Shown: piece after piece, positions 53,232-61,036 of the stretch
How the letters are laid out: each line of letters begins with the position of its first letter
How positions within the stretch are numbered: the first letter of the stretch is position 1
NCBI GenBank assembly: GCA_029265615.1
Contig: JAJUIB010000001.1
Location: forward strand, 1 to 64,000
Reading direction: 5' to 3'
Source: Spirochaetota bacterium
GTDB taxonomy: Bacteria > Spirochaetota > Spirochaetia > Treponematales > Rectinemataceae
DNA length: 64,000 nucleotides
Notes under the pieces: generated by a model
Told to the model about the DNA's origin: nothing
The model's input: the letters and a program-made list of their open reading frames with translations, nothing else
Databases searched by the model: none
Program-made: the position numbers and the translations under genes

Positions 53232-53843
53232 CTAGGGTCCGAGGTCGAAACCGACCTTTTTGAGAATGACATAAAGTTCGCGGAGTGGCAAGCCCACGAT
53301 GCCCGACCACGATCCTTCGATCGCCTCGATAAACAGCGCGGCGCGGCCTTGTATGCGGTAGGCGCCCGCCACGCCCCGCCATTCCTCCGAGGCAAGGTAC
53401 TCTTCGATTTCTCCCGCATCCATGGACGCGAAGCGCACGTGCGAGTCTGAGCGTATGCATTCCATGCGGTCAGTTCTGCAATCGAAGAGCGCAAGCCCCG
53501 TGTAGACGCAGTGGTCGCGGCCAGAGAGGGCGCGGATCATCGCGCGCGCCTCGGTGATGTCGCGCGGTTTTCCAAGAACGACTTCCGCGTCCCTCGCCTG
53601 TGTCGGGGAGGGGATACACACCAAGGTGTCGGCAGCGAGTATCCAGCGGAAGCCCGCAGCTTCAGGCCGCAGGGAAGCCGTATGTGCCTTGTCGGCGGCA
53701 AGGGCTAGAACGCGCTCGCGAGGGGGGAGGGCGTCGCGGAGGCTTTCATCGACCTCGGGCGCGAGAGTCGAAAAGGCAAGCCCCATGCTGTCAAGGAGAT
53801 CACGGCGGCGCGGTGAGGAAGATGCAAGGAGGAGGCGATCCAT
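53232..53843 (-). CDS. maf: Maf-family nucleotide pyrophosphatase
   Basis: 203 aa. LLLASSSPRRRDLLDSMGLA at the N-terminus (S-S-P-R-R phosphate loop), ALAADKAH near 50, ILAADTLV near 70 (catalytic Asp), LGKPRDITEARAMIRALSGR and the C-terminal YRIQGRAALFIEAIEGSWSG IVGLPL. Maf proteins hydrolyse dTTP/UTP or modified NTPs; the subgroup is not clear. The ATG at 53843 has an AGAGGA about 9 nt upstream, and a TTGACC at 53874-53879 could serve a nearly leaderless promoter. A terminator after tRNA-Arg separates it from the upstream genes. Confidence 0.93.
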   Translation of the reverse strand: MDRLLLASSSPRRRDLLDSMGLAFSTLAPEVDESLRDALPPRERVLALAADKAHTASLRPEAAGFRWILAADTLVCIPSPTQARDAEVVLGKPRDITEARAMIRALSGRDHCVYTGLALFDCRTDRMECIRSDSHVRFASMDAGEIEEYLASEEWRGVAGAYRIQGRAALFIEAIEGSWSGIVGLPLRELYVILKKVGFDLGP

Positions 53844-53902
53844 AGGCGCATCCTCTCGCACCGCGACAGCCGAGGTCAAGCGCCGCACGAGGCATGTCCC
53901 TT

Positions 53903-53938
53903 AAAAAAGCGCAGCCGCCTTGAAGAAGGCGGCTACGC
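53903..53938 (-). terminator. Terminator after tRNA-Arg
   Basis: Minus strand: 11-bp stem GCGTAGCCGCC / GGCGGCTGCGC (one G-U pair), 8-nt loop, then TTTTTT. Confidence 0.9.
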
Positions 53939-53943
53939 ATCCT

Positions 53944-54017
53944 TGAGGGATACACGATTCGAACGTGCGACCCCCAGCTCCGGAGGCTGGTGCTCTATCC
54001 AGCTGAGCTAATCCCTC
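53944..54017 (-). tRNA. tRNA-Arg (CCG)
   Basis: 74 nt. Acceptor stem GAGGGAT/ATCCCTC, D-arm GCTC...GAGC, anticodon stem CCAGC/GCTGG with loop CTCCGGA, giving anticodon CCG (reads CGG), T-arm CACG-TTCGAAT-CGTG, discriminator A. No encoded CCA. Own promoter and terminator. Confidence 0.96.
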
Positions 54018-54028
54018 GCGTAGGGGGG

Positions 54029-54058
54029 AGAGTAGCCCAGGTGCCGCGCCTCTGTCAA
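54029..54058 (-). promoter_or_regulatory. tRNA-Arg promoter
   Basis: Minus strand: TTGACA (54058-54053), 18-nt spacer, TACTCT (54034-54029). The -35 box overlaps the stop codon of the upstream MCP-like gene. Confidence 0.65.
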
Positions 54059-55317
54059 GCTCGCTTGACTTCCGTGTTCGCCCTGCGGAGGGCTTCAACC
54101 TTTTGGATCGCTTCCTTTTCATCGCGGGTTTTTGAAGCGGCAAGGAGTCGGGACCGAAGCGCCTCGAAACGCGCTCGCCTCGCCGACTCCCCTTCGAGCC
54201 GGCGTGCCTGCGGCAGTGCGGATTCCACCGCGGGGAGCAAGGCGGCAATCTCGGTAATCATCGCCTCTGCGCCTTCGATGATCTGTCGCGTTATGTCCTG
54301 GAACTGGAGCGATTCGAGGACGCCTTCCATGTCGCGGTCGGTTTCTTCGGCGAGTTCCGATATTTCTCGGGCGAAGCGCTCAGTCGCCTCGGCGGTTTCG
54401 ATCAGGGCCTCGACGGAGGCTTCTGCGGCATTCATGCCTTTTTCCGCCTCGGCGACGAGGCGGTCCGATTCTTCGGCCATGCCGCTTACAAGAAGCGCGC
54501 TTTCTTCGCCGAGCCGCGTAAGGAGTTCGGTGACGCGCCGTGAAAACTCCTCGGTGCGGTCGTTGAGCGCGCGGAGCTCACTTGCGATGATTTTAAAACC
54601 CCGGCCCTTGTCGCCAAAGTGCGCGGCTTCGACGGCGAGGTTGAAGGCAATGAGGCGTGAGCGCTCGGTAATTTCTTCGATGCCGCGGATGAGGTCAATT
54701 CCTGCGGATATTTCATCGCGGATGCCGCGGAGCGACTTTGCTCCCTTGCGGTTCCGCTCCGCGATGCCCGCGACGGCCAGGCGTTCTGCCTGGATCGCCT
54801 TGCGCGTACCTTCGGCGCGGCGGAGCGTGGTGGCCTCGCCGTCCTGGGCGCCGAAAAAATCGCGGGCGCTCCGGGCGACTTTTGCCGCCTTAGCCGCAGT
54901 TTCATGCACCGCCTCGAAGCGTTCGATGATCGAAAACGCCGCGGATTCGGTGGCCCGAGGTACGGCGTCGAGCACCGCGAGTGCGAAGCGCGCAAGCCCT
55001 TCTGCATCGACAAGCGCCTCGCCCCCTGCGCGGAATTGCGCTGCTACGCGTGATTCCGTACGTACCGCACCGGCGGCTTCCTTGAGAAGCTCGGCGTCGC
55101 CCGAGGCCGATGCAGCGAGCAGGGTCTGGAACGCGGCGAGCGCGGGTTTAGTGTCCGCGCCGCGCGCTGCCTCGCCAATGGCGCTCATCGCTGCCTCGCA
55201 GGCAGCCCGAATCGCTTCGCGGAGCGCCGCGATCTCAGAGGCCTCCGAGGCGGTCGCAGCCAAAGGAGCGGCCCCTCGCGGCGCGGCGCCGCGCCTTGTG
55301 AAACGTGGTAAACGCAT
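54055..55317 (-). CDS. Soluble MCP-like signalling protein with CheZ-like motif
   Basis: 420 aa, no transmembrane segment. About residues 20-200 are helical and Ala/Glu-rich. A chemoreceptor-type hairpin tip lies near 219-249 (RLIAFNLAVEAAHFGDKGRG FKIIASELRAL), recognisable but divergent from the usual [13 protein letters not shown] block. Near 334-343 it has LQFQDITRQII, resembling the CheZ catalytic helix (DFQDLTGQ), where Asp and Gln dephosphorylate CheY-P. No sensor domain and no CheR tether. It may be a cytoplasmic receptor-like adaptor or a CheY-P phosphatase. The ATG at 55317 lacks a Shine-Dalgarno; a weak TTGCAG/TAGCCT pair lies upstream. Confidence 0.75.
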   Translation of the reverse strand: MRLPRFTRRGAAPRGAAPLAATASEASEIAALREAIRAACEAAMSAIGEAARGADTKPALAAFQTLLAASASGDAELLKEAAGAVRTESRVAAQFRAGGEALVDAEGLARFALAVLDAVPRATESAAFSIIERFEAVHETAAKAAKVARSARDFFGAQDGEATTLRRAEGTRKAIQAERLAVAGIAERNRKGAKSLRGIRDEISAGIDLIRGIEEITERSRLIAFNLAVEAAHFGDKGRGFKIIASELRALNDRTEEFSRRVTELLTRLGEESALLVSGMAEESDRLVAEAEKGMNAAEASVEALIETAEATERFAREISELAEETDRDMEGVLESLQFQDITRQIIEGAEAMITEIAALLPAVESALPQARRLEGESARRARFEALRSRLLAASKTRDEKEAIQKVEALRRANTEVKRA

Positions 55318-55375
55318 CGCACTAAGGCTAATAGAGGATTACGCTGCCTGCAATAGGTCTTGACAGCGCCTGTCC

Positions 55376-56062
55376 ATGCCGTCCATGCTGAACCCCGCCA
55401 TGGATGCACTGCTCGCGATCGGATCGGAAGCGCCCCCCCGCGAGCGCATGGCCGCGCGCCTTTCTGGCTTCGGACTTGTGTGCGCCGCCGATTCCGGCCT
55501 CGACCTGCTTGCCCGCTGGGATGTTGCCCCCGATCTCATCGTTGGTGATATGGATTCCATTGCAGACCCCGGGCTCCTTGACCGTTATCCGCGTGCCGAG
55601 CTGTGCCGTTTTTCCCGCGATAAAGACGAAACCGATGCGGAAATCGGCCTTCGCATGCTTGCGGCGCGAGGCGCGGGGCGCATTGTCATCGTTGGCGGCG
55701 GCGGCGGACGGCTCGATCACATCCTCGCCATCCGCGCGCTCTTCGAACGGTCTGTACGACCGGCGGAGTGGCATACGGCAGCCGAATCGGTCTATTACGT
55801 CGCGTCTGGCGAGCGGCTTTCCCTTGCTGCGAAGGCGGGAAGCCCCCTGTCTATTTTCCCCCTTGCAGAAGGGGCGAGCGGCATGAAAAGCGGAGGACTT
55901 GCCTGGCCGCTTGCCGGCCTTTCCTGGGGGCCTGGCGACTTCGGACTTTCAAACGAGGCGCTCGGCGACGAGCTTTTTATCGAAGCGGGAAAGGGCGCCC
56001 TCCTCGTTGTGCTCAGCCACGATAGGATCGCAAAGCCCGTCCGCGCGGTTCAAGCACGATAA
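55376..56062 (+). CDS. thiN: Thiamine pyrophosphokinase
   Basis: About 228 aa. LVCAADSGLDLLARWDVAPD, LIVGDMDSI near 60, SRDKDETDAEIGL near 80 and GGGGGRLDHILAIRAL near 108 are the TPK catalytic pieces. It makes thiamine diphosphate from thiamine and ATP. Three in-frame ATGs are possible (55376, 55385, 55400). The family N-terminus (MDALLAIGSEAPP) fits the last best, and none has a Shine-Dalgarno. It overlaps the convergent HIT gene by 13 bp. Confidence 0.9.
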   Translation: MPSMLNPAMDALLAIGSEAPPRERMAARLSGFGLVCAADSGLDLLARWDVAPDLIVGDMDSIADPGLLDRYPRAELCRFSRDKDETDAEIGLRMLAARGAGRIVIVGGGGGRLDHILAIRALFERSVRPAEWHTAAESVYYVASGERLSLAAKAGSPLSIFPLAEGASGMKSGGLAWPLAGLSWGPGDFGLSNEALGDELFIEAGKGALLVVLSHDRIAKPVRAVQAR

Positions 56063-56526
56063 GCCGCCTTAAATCGCGCAAGCGTTGTGCGCGGGTCTTC
56101 GACGAGGACGCGCGCCCCGGCTATGAGCTCGGCAATGCCGATCTCGCGTGGGTAGCGGGGTATGATGTGAAGGTGGAGGTGCTCGATGCTCGCTCCCGCC
56201 ACGAGACCCATGTTGTAGCCGATGTTGTAGCCACCGGGATTATGGGTGGCGTCGAGCGTCGCAAGGCAGCGATCCACTACCTCGTCGAGTTCTCGTCGTT
56301 CGGGTTTGCCGAGTTCGCGAAGATCGATCACGTGCCGCTTGGGGAACACGATGAGGTGGCCGGGGTTGTAGGGGTAGAGATTGACCGAGACGACAAAGGA
56401 CTCCGTCTCCGCCGCCACAAGGCGTTCGACGTCATCATCACCGTCGCGGATCTTGCAAAGGATGCAGCCTTCCGGGCGTTTGCCCTTGAGGTAGGCGATC
56501 TTGTCGAAGTTGAAAAAATACTCCAT
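56050..56526 (-). CDS. HIT-family nucleotide hydrolase/transferase
   Basis: 158 aa. The HIT triad motif HLHLHIIPR is near 118-126, preceded by GYNIGYNMGLVAGASIE, and LYPYNPGHLIVFPKRHV lies near 50-66. CILC near 21 and an upstream acidic segment fit the AP4A-phosphorylase/FHIT-like branch, which acts on dinucleoside polyphosphates. The exact substrate is inferred. The ATG at 56526 follows AAAGGAAAGG. Confidence 0.92.
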   Translation of the reverse strand: MEYFFNFDKIAYLKGKRPEGCILCKIRDGDDDVERLVAAETESFVVSVNLYPYNPGHLIVFPKRHVIDLRELGKPERRELDEVVDRCLATLDATHNPGGYNIGYNMGLVAGASIEHLHLHIIPRYPREIGIAELIAGARVLVEDPRTTLARFKAAYRA

Positions 56527-56622
56527 CCTTTCCTTTCAAGGCGATGTGCACCCGTCGTATCAAGGTCGGATGCAACGCACCGCATAGGCTGATCCTAAAC
56601 CGGAATCGTGAAAGAAGCCAGT

Positions 56623-56979
56623 ATGCATCGAACGGAGACAGGGGCCGACACTGCGGACTTTGCGGGCGACAGGGTGCTTGCCGCCCTGTCCGCCATGCTG
56701 CTTCTTCTATCGCTTGTTGCGGCCTATTTTTGGGTTGCGGGGAGCTTCCGGCGCTTTCTTGACGAAACGCAACGCCTTCTCCTTGGGATTTTGCGCTGGT
56801 CCTCGCTCGGCCTTGTGCTGGTGACGCTCGTCCGCGGCGCCTTCGGCCTTTGCATGCTACCCATCCTCCGGGTGCGGCCTCGTGCACTCAGGATACTCGG
56901 GTGGCTCTTCACGACGCTATTCGCCTCGGTCTTGTTCTCATTGTCCGAATCGCTCCTTATTCTCGTCGGGGGGCTGTGA
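56623..56979 (+). CDS. Hypothetical membrane protein
   Basis: 118 aa. Three hydrophobic stretches: about 18-38 (VLAALSAMLLLLSLVAAYFW), 55-78 (LLLGILRWSSLGLVLVTLVR) and 93-118 (ILGWLFTTLFASVLFSLSES). The loop after the second is basic. No known motif. A GTG at 56608 is an alternative start. It is followed 20 nt later by slyX on the same strand. Confidence 0.6.
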   Translation: MHRTETGADTADFAGDRVLAALSAMLLLLSLVAAYFWVAGSFRRFLDETQRLLLGILRWSSLGLVLVTLVRGAFGLCMLPILRVRPRALRILGWLFTTLFASVLFSLSESLLILVGGL

Positions 56980-56999
56980 GCGCTTTGCAAGGAGAGCAC

Positions 57000-57215
57000 A
57001 TGAACGACACGACATCGAGCCGCCTCGAGGCGCTCGAAATGAAGACGGCCTATCTTGAGGCGACGACGGCGGAGCTTTCTTCCGCACTCTACGAACATGA
57101 GCGGCGACTTGCGGCTCTTGAAGCCCTTGTTCGCGAAATGGCGGTCAAGGTCAAGGAACTTGCTCGTGCGGGGCTCGAACCCCTTCCTCAGGATGAGCGC
57201 CCGCCTCACTACTGA
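57000..57215 (+). CDS. slyX: SlyX-like coiled-coil protein
   Basis: 71 aa. Heptad-rich helix RLEALEMKTAYLEATTAELS, SALYEHERRLAALEALVREM, then the SlyX hallmark ending DERPPHY. Function of SlyX is unknown in general. The ATG at 57000 follows AAGGAGAGCAC. Confidence 0.88.
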   Translation: MNDTTSSRLEALEMKTAYLEATTAELSSALYEHERRLAALEALVREMAVKVKELARAGLEPLPQDERPPHY

Positions 57216-57224
57216 TTTGCCTTG

Positions 57225-57395
57225 CTAGGCGTAGGTGTCGATGTTCCCGCCAGAACCTGGGGGCGGCTCAGGCGGCGCCTCCTCAGGTGGCGGCGGCGGG
57301 GCTTCTTCGGTCGCCGGCTCTTCTGGCGGCGGGGGAGCGACCGGCAGGGGCGAAACGAGGGGCTCGATGCCGACCGCACCATAGACGCTATCCAT
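57225..57395 (-). CDS. Small proline-rich protein
   Basis: 56 aa. MDSVYGAVGIEPLVSPLPVA is followed by Pro/Glu/Ala-rich repeats (PPPPEEPATEEAPPPPPEEA) and ends GSGGNIDTYA. The ATG at 57395 has AAGGAGG 6 nt upstream, a strong initiation site. No signal peptide. The Gly-Gly-Asn-Ile-Asp tail recalls the end of YjfB-type putative motility proteins, a weak likeness. Probably a short disordered protein. Confidence 0.6.
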   Translation of the reverse strand: MDSVYGAVGIEPLVSPLPVAPPPPEEPATEEAPPPPPEEAPPEPPPGSGGNIDTYA

Positions 57396-57470
57396 ATGTG
57401 CCTCCTTAAGCACATTCTGCTAATGACCTCGCTGTACCTCCTTAATAAAGTGTAGCACCTGTGGCGGATA

Positions 57471-57501
57471 GAAAAAAGGGCCGCACATGCGGCCCTTTCG
57501 A
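57471..57501 (-). terminator. Terminator after the HEAT-repeat gene
   Basis: Near-perfect inverted repeat AAAGGGCCGCA-TG-TGCGGCCCTTT followed on the minus strand by a run of six T (counting the stem end). The other strand has a shorter T-run, so it may work both ways. Confidence 0.85.
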
Positions 57502-57533
57502 TGGTTTGCAGTATGTATGCCCTTTTGGAATAA

Positions 57534-58280
57534 TTACTTACCTGTTCCTGTCGAGTACTTTCTCAATTTGTTGAGCAGTTCGTTTGCCTTGGTGCGCACG
57601 GGCGTTATGTAATTGCCGGTTGCGATTTTCATAATGGCGCGTATGGCCGCAGGATCCTTGATGCCGCCGTTTTTGTCGGCGATGCGCTCAAGGGCGACGA
57701 GGCTCTCAAACGCAAGGCTATTGTCCGGCATGAGAATGTCGAAGCGGTTGACAATATAGGATATCGCCTGGGTCACATCGTCAGCATCATTCATGCCGAT
57801 TTTGCCAAGCGAACGTATGGCCGCCGAAAGCACCATAGGTTCTGCATCGCCGAGCGTCACTTTTAGGAGGGCGTTTTTCGTCTCAACGGAGGGGAATTCG
57901 CCAAGATACTCGCATGCTTTTGCTCGAATGTCGGGGTAGTCGTTGAGGGGGCGCCCGAGCCCCGCGGAGCGCACCTGCACCATCGAGGACTCAAGTGCGA
58001 GATATTCGAGAGATTTGCGAATCTCTTCATTTTTTCTGCCGGCATCAACCGCCTGCTTGATGTACTGGAGCGCCACGAGCTTCATGTCCTTGGACTCGGA
58101 CTGTGATTGCTCCTTGATGATCATCGTTTCGAGGGATTCCTGTAGGTAGGCTTCCTCGACGGTCTTTTCTCCGGTTTTAGCCGCAGGCTGACTTGTTTGC
58201 GCCCCCACGTCCGTGGCGAGGCCGAGGCAGAACAAGGCGGCGGCTCCAAGGGCGAGGGTCGCGCGGGCGAAGGAACGCAT
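57534..58280 (-). CDS. Exported HEAT-repeat-like protein
   Basis: 248 aa. A signal peptide (about residues 1-28, LALGAAALFCLGLATDVGAQ) precedes a helical body of paired repeats (DMKLVALQYIKQAVDAGRKN, IRAKACEYLGEFPSVETKNA, MVLSAAIRSLGKIGMNDADD, FESLVALERIADKNGGIKDP), HEAT/armadillo-like. It is likely periplasmic and a scaffold. Two adjacent ATGs: 58283 overlaps the upstream stop (TAATG), and 58280 has better spacing from GGGAGG. Same operon as the lipoprotein upstream; terminator follows. Confidence 0.75.
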   Translation of the reverse strand: MRSFARATLALGAAALFCLGLATDVGAQTSQPAAKTGEKTVEEAYLQESLETMIIKEQSQSESKDMKLVALQYIKQAVDAGRKNEEIRKSLEYLALESSMVQVRSAGLGRPLNDYPDIRAKACEYLGEFPSVETKNALLKVTLGDAEPMVLSAAIRSLGKIGMNDADDVTQAISYIVNRFDILMPDNSLAFESLVALERIADKNGGIKDPAAIRAIMKIATGNYITPVRTKANELLNKLRKYSTGTGK

Positions 58281-58282
58281 CA

Positions 58283-58912
58283 TTACCTCCCGATTCCTAT
58301 CTTCCAGGTATTGCCGTGTTTTTCGAGCCAATAAAGGATGTTCCGCTCGCCCTTTGGGCTCACGGAGATGGCCTTAATGAGCCCCTCTTCGACATACTCG
58401 ATGTCGTCAAGCCGGTCGTTTTGTCGCGAAGGGTAAACGACATAGGTGAAATAGTCTTTCAGCGTAAGAAGCTTGATGCCGGCGCGCTTTAATACAGGAT
58501 ATTCTGATTTCTCGGCGAGCACCTTGGGGTTGCTGAAATAGGCGATATAGTCATCCGTAAGATACCCGAGCCAGGCCTCGTAATCTTTACGCTGGATGAT
58601 GCGGTTGAGATTCTCGATGAGGGTTCGCACATCGGCGACGGTAGCGGCTTTCCGCTCCTCGGGAACCGCGGCAGGATTGAAGGCCTCTGGTGGTCGCGCA
58701 GGTGGTTCGACGGCCTCTGACGGCTCGACGACCTGAGGTGGAGGCGGGGTTTCGACAGCTTGAGGGGGCGGTGCCGCCTCGTTCGCGGGGACTACAGGAG
58801 GAGGCGGCACGCTCGGCGAGCCTGCACAGGCCGCGAAGAGGCCGCTTGCAAGGGCACACACAAGAACCGCCTTGAGGTAAGGCGTGGCGCGGGACGTACT
58901 CCGGCGGATCAT
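58283..58912 (-). CDS. Lipoprotein with SnoaL/NTF2-like domain
   Basis: 209 aa. Signal peptide with lipobox FAAC (Cys near residue 29), a Pro/Glu/Ala/Val-rich linker to about 85, then a compact domain (RTLIENLNRIIQRKDYEAWL, GYLTDDYIAYFSNPKVLAEK, YWLEKHGNTWKIGI) with the helix and curved-sheet order of NTF2-like proteins. No catalytic residues can be named. The ATG at 58912 has no Shine-Dalgarno and a near-consensus promoter ends 6 nt before it, so it is probably leaderless. Confidence 0.75.
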   Translation of the reverse strand: MIRRSTSRATPYLKAVLVCALASGLFAACAGSPSVPPPPVVPANEAAPPPQAVETPPPPQVVEPSEAVEPPARPPEAFNPAAVPEERKAATVADVRTLIENLNRIIQRKDYEAWLGYLTDDYIAYFSNPKVLAEKSEYPVLKRAGIKLLTLKDYFTYVVYPSRQNDRLDDIEYVEEGLIKAISVSPKGERNILYWLEKHGNTWKIGIGR

Positions 58913-58918
58913 GGCACT

Positions 58919-58947
58919 ATCATATAACCGAAGGCAGCGAATGTCAA
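58919..58947 (-). promoter_or_regulatory. Promoter of the SnoaL-like lipoprotein operon (leaderless)
   Basis: Minus strand: TTGACA (58947-58942), exactly 17 nt, TATGAT (58924-58919), AGTGCC, ATG. The best sigma-70 match in the window and the clearest leaderless case. Confidence 0.75.
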
Positions 58948-58977
58948 AAGCGCATGAAGCGCTTCGCGCGATTTTTA

Positions 58978-59007
58978 TTGAAGGAGGGGGGCGGATAGTG
59001 TATCATC
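58978..59007 (+). promoter_or_regulatory. Promoter of the galactokinase-like gene
   Basis: TTGAAG (58978-58983), 18 nt, TATCAT (59002-59007). Leader of about 80 nt; GATGAGG precedes the ATG at 59092. Confidence 0.5.
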
Positions 59008-59091
59008 CTAGCGATAACTGAACGCGGTAGAATATCCGCCCGGGCGGCGCTGGGGGCGCCATCCGGCAGCGGCGGCCGGGATGAGGTACTC

Positions 59092-60234
59092 ATGAAGGAC
59101 ATCGTTGCGCTCCACCGAGCCGAATACGAGGGGCCGCCCGAGGTCGTCGCGGCGGCACCGGCGGTCGTCAAGCTGCTTGGCGAGCAGGTCGAAGCGGCCG
59201 ACTCGCTCGTTCTTGCGGCGGCGCTATCCTTCGAGCTCCGTGTCGCGGTGTCCACGCGTCGCGATGCTTCGCTCCGCTTTTTTGCGGCGGACTTGGGTGA
59301 GCGGAAACGCACGAGCATCGGCAACCTCAAATACAAGCGCGAGGATCGCTGGGCGAACTATACAAAGGCGATGCTCGATCTCCTCTTTCGCGAAGGCGTT
59401 CCGGCGCGGGGACTCAATTTTACCATTGCAGGCGACATCCCCGTCGGGGTCGGTCTTGCATCCTCGAATGCGCTTATCCTCGCCTCCGCACTCGCACTCA
59501 AGACGCTGTATGGTCTTGAAAAGCGCGCCGAAGAACTTGTTGAATCCGCGCGAGAGGCCGAACGCGAGTTCATCGGCCGGGCTGAAAGCCTCTATGATTC
59601 CCTCACTGCCGCTCTCGCGACCTCAGGTTCCGTTTCGATCATCGATCTGCGTTCGGGGCGACGCCGGGCGCTACCCTTTGTCGATGGGAACTATGTGGTG
59701 GTGATCACGGACTCCAAGGTGCCCCGCCTCTCCGTGGAAGCGGAACTCAAGCAACGCGAAGAGGATTGTAAGCGTTGCCTCGCCGCCCTCGGTCGCGGCA
59801 CCAAAAAGGCTTTGCGTGATTTCCGGCCCGATGAGGTCGAAGACCTTATGGGCTCCCTCCCCGAAAGCGTCCGGCGCCGTGGCCTCCATGTCGTTGAAGA
59901 ATATCGCCGTGTCCTTGAGGCGGAAGATGCGCTTGCCCGCGGCGACGCTGCGGCCTTCGGAAGGGTTGTCAATAAGTCGCACCAGTCTCTTCGTAACCTC
60001 TACGAAGTCTCTTGCCCCGAGGTGGATTGGCTACAAAAGCGTGCGCTCGAGATCGAAGGGGTGCTCTGTTCGCGGCTTACCGGCAGGGGCTTCGGCGGTT
60101 GTACGGCGAGCATCATGGAGCGTCACGCCGTTTCCGAGTACAAAAAGCGGCTTGAGGATTACGAGCGTATTTTCGGCTTTCGGGCGGTCGTCCACGAGGC
60201 TGAGCTTGCAGGCGGCTTCCGGGTGATCGATTGA
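59092..60234 (+). CDS. GHMP kinase, galactokinase family, altered sugar site
   Basis: 380 aa, galactokinase size. The ATP loop GDIPVGVGLASSNALIL near 117 and the third GHMP motif RLTGRGFGGCTASI near 328 are intact. RAESLYDSL near 167 keeps the catalytic Asp of G-x-M-D-Q but not the Gln. The galactokinase signature GRVNLIGEHTDYN is replaced by AVVKLLGEQVEAAD (about 23-36): the sugar-binding Arg, His and Asp are gone while Gly-Glu stays. It is therefore a sugar kinase of uncertain substrate. No other Leloir genes are near. It is followed by surE from a separate promoter. Confidence 0.8.
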   Translation: MKDIVALHRAEYEGPPEVVAAAPAVVKLLGEQVEAADSLVLAAALSFELRVAVSTRRDASLRFFAADLGERKRTSIGNLKYKREDRWANYTKAMLDLLFREGVPARGLNFTIAGDIPVGVGLASSNALILASALALKTLYGLEKRAEELVESAREAEREFIGRAESLYDSLTAALATSGSVSIIDLRSGRRRALPFVDGNYVVVITDSKVPRLSVEAELKQREEDCKRCLAALGRGTKKALRDFRPDEVEDLMGSLPESVRRRGLHVVEEYRRVLEAEDALARGDAAAFGRVVNKSHQSLRNLYEVSCPEVDWLQKRALEIEGVLCSRLTGRGFGGCTASIMERHAVSEYKKRLEDYERIFGFRAVVHEAELAGGFRVID

Positions 60235-60260
60235 AGTCCGCGGAGCCTTTTCGCTACACT
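60231..60260 (+). promoter_or_regulatory. surE promoter
   Basis: TTGAAG (60231-60236, overlapping the upstream TGA stop), 18 nt, TACACT (60255-60260), preceded by TTTTCGC. Confidence 0.5.
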
Positions 60261-60289
60261 CCGTCCCCTGGGAGCGGGAGGGGCGGCGC

Positions 60290-61024
60290 ATGAGGATATT
60301 GGTCAGCAACGACGACGGGTTTCGTGCCGAAGGGCTTGCGGCGCTGGTCGCCGAACTATCGAAGGAACATGAAGTCTGGGTCTTTGCGCCCGATCAAGAA
60401 CGCTCAGGCGTTTCCCATGCGATGAGCCTTCGCGGACCGGGAAAGGTGCGGCGGCATGGCGATCGCCTCTATTCCTGTTCGGGGACGCCCGCCGACTGTG
60501 TTATTCTTGCTGGCCTCGGCGCCATACCGTTTTCGCCCGAGGTTGTTGTTTCAGGCATTAACCGAGGCCCCAATCTTGGTACCGACATCATCTATTCTGG
60601 GACCTGCGCCGCGGCCCGTCAGGCTGCCCTGGCCGGCCTACCGGGCATCGCCGTTTCCTGTGCCTCGTTTGAGGAGCCGCTTCGCTACGGTGCGGCGGCC
60701 GCTTTCGTCGCCCGCGAACTGTCCCGCCTTACGACATCCTGCGCGCCCGGCGTTTTTATCAATGTCAATGCGCCGAGCTCGGACGATCCTGGTCTTGAGG
60801 GGCGCTGGGCCACCCCGTGCCGGAGAAGCTATAACGATCGCCTTGCCGCTTTCGCGGCTCCCGACGGGCACACGTACTGTTTTTTGACTGACGGCCGTGT
60901 GGAGACGAGCGAGGAGGAGTTCTCCGACCACGCAATCGTCGCTCGCGGATATGTCGCTGTGACGCCTGTTCTCGTGCATCCGCAGGTGCCCGCCGACCTC
61001 GTTCCCGGCGCGGCCTTCAGATAG
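60290..61024 (+). CDS. surE: SurE, 5'/3'-nucleotidase
   Basis: 244 aa. Metal-site N-terminus MRILVSNDDGFRAEGLAAL (ND-D), APDQERSGVSHAMSL near 38, CSGTPADCVILAG near 62, VVSGINRGPNLGTDIIYSGT near 87-106 and GLPGIAVS. It dephosphorylates nucleoside monophosphates. The ATG at 60290 follows GGGAGGGGCGG. First gene of a unit with two TPR proteins. Confidence 0.96.
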   Translation: MRILVSNDDGFRAEGLAALVAELSKEHEVWVFAPDQERSGVSHAMSLRGPGKVRRHGDRLYSCSGTPADCVILAGLGAIPFSPEVVVSGINRGPNLGTDIIYSGTCAAARQAALAGLPGIAVSCASFEEPLRYGAAAAFVARELSRLTTSCAPGVFINVNAPSSDDPGLEGRWATPCRRSYNDRLAAFAAPDGHTYCFLTDGRVETSEEEFSDHAIVARGYVAVTPVLVHPQVPADLVPGAAFR

Positions 61025-61036
61025 GGGGCCCGAGGC

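Noticed and set aside
53990-55363. 457-codon Ser/Arg-rich frame on the plus strand, opposite the MCP-like gene
   Set aside because: Runs through tRNA-Arg and its promoter; low-complexity antisense composition.
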